Below are positions 41,733 to 44,547 of a DNA stretch of 44,547 nucleotides, one piece after another. Below the pieces are notes generated by a model that saw only the letters and a list, made by a program, of their open reading frames with translations, was not told the origin of the DNA and did not search any database. The translations under genes were made by a program, and so were the position numbers. Source of the stretch: Streptomyces sp. CBMA156 (GTDB lineage Bacteria; Actinomycetota; Actinomycetes; Streptomycetales; Streptomycetaceae); contig NZ_MSJQ01000350.1 of NCBI RefSeq assembly GCF_014596515.1, positions 1 through 44,547 on the forward strand, read 5' to 3'. Numbering within the stretch: the stretch's first letter is position 1; every line of letters begins with the position of its first letter.

Positions 41733-42452
41733 TCAGCCGCGGTGGACCGGCAGGCCGTGCTGGGCGGCGGCCAGCAGGTCGTGCATCCGGTGGCCGAAGT
41801 CCTCGGTGTCCCTGGCCGGTTCGGGGAAGACCAGGCGGACGTCGCGGTGGCCGTACGGGTGGTCCAGGCGCAGCACCAGGCCGTAGCGGTCCAGGGCGAG
41901 CGGGCGGACGTCCGGGGCGTGGGTGAGGACGGCCGGGTCGAGCAGCCGGGTGAGGACGTCGAGCGCGTCGGCGTGGTCGTCGGCGAGGTGGGTGAGCATC
42001 GCGGCCTCGTACCTGGCCAGCGGGTCGGGGGCGGCCAGGGCGAGGTCGGCGGCGGTGACCGCGGCGGTGCCGTACGGGGTGGCGAGGACGGCGTGGGCGA
42101 CGTCCACTCCCAGGTGGACGCCGAGGCCGTCGTCGGTCAGGTGGGCCAGGTGCAGCCGGCCGGCCAGGGTGAGGCGGGCGCGGACGCGGTCGCGGACGGC
42201 CACGGGGGCGACGTCGGTGACGTCGAGGACGACGGCGAGGCCCTCGGTGGCGCCGGCGGCGGCCGAGGTGAGCGGATCGTCCAGGGCGGTGCGCAGCCGC
42301 AGCCGGGAGCCGTGCAGGGAGAGCGGGGTGTCCAGGTGGTGGTGCTCGCCCAGGGCGCGGACGGTGAGCGAGGAGGCCGTGCCGAGCAGGCTGTGGATCC
42401 GTTCGGCGGTGGTGGGCTCGGGGACCTCGGTGTCGCCGGTGGGCAGGCTCAT
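41733..42452 (-). CDS. DUF2470 domain protein under iron control
   Basis: 239 residues. The N half is a split-barrel-like region (LLGTASSLTVRALGEHHH, VVLDVTDVAPVAVRDRVRARLTLAGRLHLA). The C half is the DUF2470 domain (LTHLADDHADALDVLTRLL, ALDRYGLVLRL, VRLVFPEPARDTEDFGHRMHDLL), found in heme-iron utilisation proteins related to HugZ. A perfect iron box lies 20 bases upstream of the ATG at 42452. A role in heme or siderophore iron release is likely. No siderophore biosynthesis or uptake genes are seen in this window. Confidence 0.85.
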   Translation of the reverse strand: MSLPTGDTEVPEPTTAERIHSLLGTASSLTVRALGEHHHLDTPLSLHGSRLRLRTALDDPLTSAAAGATEGLAVVLDVTDVAPVAVRDRVRARLTLAGRLHLAHLTDDGLGVHLGVDVAHAVLATPYGTAAVTAADLALAAPDPLARYEAAMLTHLADDHADALDVLTRLLDPAVLTHAPDVRPLALDRYGLVLRLDHPYGHRDVRLVFPEPARDTEDFGHRMHDLLAAAQHGLPVHRG

Positions 42453-42471
42453 GGACGGACCTCCAGTGAAG

Positions 42472-42490
42472 TTAGGTGAGCCTAACCTAA
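42472..42490 (-). promoter_or_regulatory. Iron box (DmdR1/IdeR-type operator)
   Basis: TTAGGTGAGCCTAACCTAA matches the 19-bp actinobacterial iron box consensus in both half-sites, with one asymmetric centre change. It overlaps the expected promoter of the DUF2470 gene, so iron-loaded DmdR would repress it. Confidence 0.9.
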
Positions 42491-42554
42491 TGTCCGTCCG
42501 GGGGTGTGGCAAGCGGGCGTTCGGCCATCGGCCGACGGGTGTCCGCGCATGCCG

Positions 42555-42586
42555 AGGGCCCGGACGCGCGGAGGCGTCCGGGCCCT
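42555..42586 (-). terminator. Terminator of the ridA-type gene
   Basis: AGGGCCCGGACGC (42555-42567) pairs perfectly with GCGTCCGGGCCCT (42574-42586) across a 6-nt loop, 18 bases beyond the minus-strand stop at 42605. It separates the operon from the iron-box promoter. Confidence 0.82.
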
Positions 42587-42604
42587 TCGCCGGGCGGGGG
42601 CGGG

Positions 42605-43015
42605 TCAGCCGACGACGGCCTGGGCGTCGATCTCGACCAGCATCGGCTCCTGCGGCAGCTCGACGAAGATGGTGGTGCGGCACGGCTTCACGCCGCCGGG
42701 CCTGACGTTCTCGTCGATGAACTCGGCGTAGACCTCGTTCATCAGCGGGAAGTCGGCGCGCTTGGTGAGGTAGACGCGGAACATCACCACGTCCTCGATG
42801 GTGGCGCCGCCGGCCTCGACGATGGCCTTGACGTTCTCCAGGGTGCGGCGGGTCTGCGCCTTCACATCGCCGTGGTACAGGTACTCGCCGGTGGCCGGGT
42901 CCTGCGGGCCCTGGCCGGAGACCTGGAGGATCGGGCCCTTGCGGACGCCCTGGGAGAACATCCAGGCGGGGGCGGGGGCGCCTTCGGTACGGATCTCGAT
43001 CTTGTCGGAGGACAT
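42605..43015 (-). CDS. RidA/YjgF-family enamine/imine deaminase
   Basis: 136 residues, standard length. RidA hydrolyses reactive 2-aminoacrylate-type intermediates from PLP enzymes. Conserved features: GPILQVSGQGPQDPATGEYLYHGDVKAQTRRTLENVKAIVEAGGATIEDVV and CRTTIFVELP with the arginine that binds the carboxylate, then the MLVEIDAQAVV end with the glutamate. ATG start. It is 34 bp after the iclR stop on the same strand, probably one operon with iclR and the kinase. Confidence 0.92.
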   Translation of the reverse strand: MSSDKIEIRTEGAPAPAWMFSQGVRKGPILQVSGQGPQDPATGEYLYHGDVKAQTRRTLENVKAIVEAGGATIEDVVMFRVYLTKRADFPLMNEVYAEFIDENVRPGGVKPCRTTIFVELPQEPMLVEIDAQAVVG

Positions 43016-43049
43016 GGGTTCCTTGGTCTCTCGGGTTCTCGACGGTTCG

Positions 43050-43799
43050 TCAGTAGTGGTCGGGGCGGCCGCAGTCGGCCGAGACGGCGCGGGTGGTGGC
43101 GAGCAGCTGCGGGAGCAGGTCCAGCACCTGCTCGTACGGCAGGACCACGTCCGGGACGGAGATGGAGGCGGCGGCGACCACCCGGCCGCTGGCGTCCCTG
43201 ACCGGCGCGGCCACGCAGTTGATGAAGGACTCGTGCTCGGCGTGGTCCTGTGCCCAGCCCTGGACGGCGACCTTCTCCAGCTCGGCGAGCAGGGCCTCGG
43301 GGGTGGTCAGGGTGCGCTCGGTGTGCGGGACGAAGTCGATCCCGGCCACCACCCGGCGCCGCTCGGGCAGCGGCAGGTCGGCCAGCAGCACCTTGGAGAC
43401 GGCGGCGCTGTGCAGGGCGGCGCGCAGGCCGATCCGGGAGTACATCCGGACCGGGTGGCGGGAGTCGAACTTGTCGATGTAGACCACCTCGCCGCCCTCG
43501 TACGCGGCCAGGTGCACGGTCTGACCGGTCGCGGCGTTCAGCTCGGCCAGGTGTGGGGCGGCGATCCGGCGCACGCCGCGCTGCTCCAGGGCCAGGCCGG
43601 AGAGTGCGAAGAGCCCGGCGCCCAGGTGGTAGCGGTAGGCCGCGTCGCGGTAGACGAACCGTTCCTCTTCGAGGCTCTGGAGCAGTCGGAGCACGGTCGT
43701 CTTGTGGACGCCGAGTACCTCGGCGAGCTGGTCGAGGGAGCGCCGGCCCTCGCCGAGCTCGGCGAGGATGCGCAGGGCGCGGGTGACGGTCTGGCTCAT
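43050..43799 (-). CDS. IclR-family transcriptional regulator
   Basis: 249 residues. The N-terminal winged helix (VTRALRILAELGEGRRSLDQLAEVLGVHKTTVLRLLQSLEEERFVYRD) is followed by the GAF-like ligand domain (about 75-249) with AALHSAAVSKVLLADLP and the INCVAAPVRDASGRVVAAASISVP end typical of IclR. Its ATG at 43799 lies 31 bp after the kinase stop and has GGAG nearby; an in-frame start at 43907 would overlap the kinase. It probably controls this sugar-acid operon (inference). Confidence 0.9.
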   Translation of the reverse strand: MSQTVTRALRILAELGEGRRSLDQLAEVLGVHKTTVLRLLQSLEEERFVYRDAAYRYHLGAGLFALSGLALEQRGVRRIAAPHLAELNAATGQTVHLAAYEGGEVVYIDKFDSRHPVRMYSRIGLRAALHSAAVSKVLLADLPLPERRRVVAGIDFVPHTERTLTTPEALLAELEKVAVQGWAQDHAEHESFINCVAAPVRDASGRVVAAASISVPDVVLPYEQVLDLLPQLLATTRAVSADCGRPDHY

Positions 43800-43830
43800 C
43801 GTGCTCCGCTCCGAGGGCTGGGGTTCCCGC

Positions 43831-44547
43831 TCATTGTGCCCGGGCCCGGCCGGCGGACGGCGACGGGTCGGCCGACGGCGCCCGCCCGGCCGGACGGGAG
43901 GCGGCACCGGGGCGCACGGCCGGTCCCGTGATGCCCTCCGCGGTGACCCTGGTGGCCGCCCACTGGGCGGGGGAGGCGTCGAGCAGTGCGGCCACCACGG
44001 CGGCGTCCGGCAGTTCGGCCTGGTCGCCGTGGGCGGTCAGTGCGCAGGCGGCGCTCAGATGGCCGAGCCGCAGCCGGCGGCGCTGGTCCAGGCCCCGGAC
44101 GGTGCCGGCCAGGTAGCCGGCCGCGAAGGCGTCGCCCGCGCCGGTGGCCTCGACCACCTCGACCACGAGGGCCGGCTCGGTGACCGCCGTCCCCTCCCGG
44201 TCCATCGCTGTCACCTGATTCGCCGCGTCCTTGACCACGACGGTGGCCGGGGCGGGGAAGCGGCGGCGCAGGGCGGCCGGGTCGCCGGTGCCGAAGGCGG
44301 CCTCGGCCTCGTCGGCGCCGAGCAGCAGCAGGTCGGCGGCGTCCAGCAGCGGCGGCAGCACGGCCGGGTCGCGGTCGCGCCAGAGCGACGGGCGCCAGTT
44401 GAGGTCGAAGCTGACCACCCGGCCCGGGCGGCGGTCGGCGAGCAGCGCCCGCAGCAGGGCCAGGCAGTCGTCGGAGAGCGCGGCGGTGATGCCGGACAGG
44501 TGCAGCAGCCGGGCGCCGGTCAGCAGGGCGGCGGCGGCAGGCTCGGC
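43831..44547 (-). CDS. PfkB-family sugar kinase, 2-keto-3-deoxygluconate kinase-like (partial)
   Basis: The 3' part of a ribokinase-fold kinase: 238 codons are in the window and the 5' end lies to the right. Upstream of the first internal GTG (44418) the frame stays open to the window edge and encodes AARLLHLSGITAALSDD-like family sequence. VSFDLNWRPSLW is typical of KDG kinases, and the catalytic Asp is in the EATGAGDAFAAGYLAG signature. ATP-dependent phosphorylation of a sugar acid is expected. The C tail (about 40 residues, Ala/Pro/Arg-rich) is longer than usual. First gene visible of the kinase-iclR-ridA set. Confidence 0.85.
   Translation of the reverse strand, partial: AEPAAAALLTGARLLHLSGITAALSDDCLALLRALLADRRPGRVVSFDLNWRPSLWRDRDPAVLPPLLDAADLLLLGADEAEAAFGTGDPAALRRRFPAPATVVVKDAANQVTAMDREGTAVTEPALVVEVVEATGAGDAFAAGYLAGTVRGLDQRRRLRLGHLSAACALTAHGDQAELPDAAVVAALLDASPAQWAATRVTAEGITGPAVRPGAASRPAGRAPSADPSPSAGRARAQ

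Overview
This is a GC-rich chromosomal stretch from an actinomycete, most likely Streptomycetaceae (Streptomyces or Kitasatospora). The signs are strong G/C third-position bias, frequent GTG starts, many leaderless promoters, a c-di-AMP (ydaO-type) leader before a LysM/M23 peptidase, DUF5999, a DmdR/IdeR-type iron box, and a mycobacteria-like gene order around gcvP. I see no tRNA, insertion sequence, prophage or CRISPR array. The content looks like core chromosome with a few accessory cassettes.

Layout. 1-173: 5S rRNA (the end of an rRNA operon lying to the left) and its terminator. 223-9713: a conserved actinobacterial block encoding a CDP-alcohol phosphatidyltransferase, a sugar-phosphate nucleotidyltransferase fused to a degenerate phosphomannomutase-like domain, DUF881 / small basic protein / DUF881 membrane proteins, a GarA-like FHA protein, the MerR-type FtsR regulator, a bifunctional-nuclease-family protein and a second MerR protein. 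The order matches Mycobacterium Rv1822-Rv1830, except that gcvH is missing and a 50-residue His/Gln/Pro-repeat frame sits in its place. 9808-15002: YdcF/SanA-like protein, DNA polymerase IV with an extra C-terminal domain, a DHA2-type exporter behind an operator-like palindrome, and a PRC-barrel/DUF2382 protein. 15184-18537: promoter, tandem glycine riboswitch, gcvP and terminator.

18590-24426: DUF5999 protein, an unrecognised protein, a GCS2-type ATP-grasp-like ligase, a CPBP protease, a HAD protein and an MFS transporter. 24497-29594: dienelactone hydrolase, sugar porter, and a flavin-protein pair divergent from a MocR regulator with a near-perfect palindrome over the shared promoter. 29730-32996: NDH-2-like dehydrogenase, a HipA-like kinase/DUF3037 pair and a MarR regulator. 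33036-38248: HelD-type RNA polymerase-recycling ATPase, purB, and a drug exporter whose 3' coding end carries the purB terminator. 38468-41718: c-di-AMP riboswitch with its LysM/M23 hydrolase, and an APC permease. 41733-44547: an iron-box-controlled DUF2470 gene, then a kinase-iclR-ridA run that leaves the window.

How the genes may work together: the first block plausibly couples envelope precursor and lipid synthesis with division control (FtsR, DUF881/Sbp) and with glutamate/glycine metabolism (GarA-like FHA protein, gcvP). Most remaining genes are single transport, redox or regulatory units with their own promoters. No wholly new system is evident. The items best worth a second look are the fused pseudoenzyme, the small repeat frame replacing gcvH, the MocR/flavin palindrome, the orphan operator at the DHA2 exporter, the four-arm palindrome cluster before the CPBP gene, and the terminator embedded in a converging gene.
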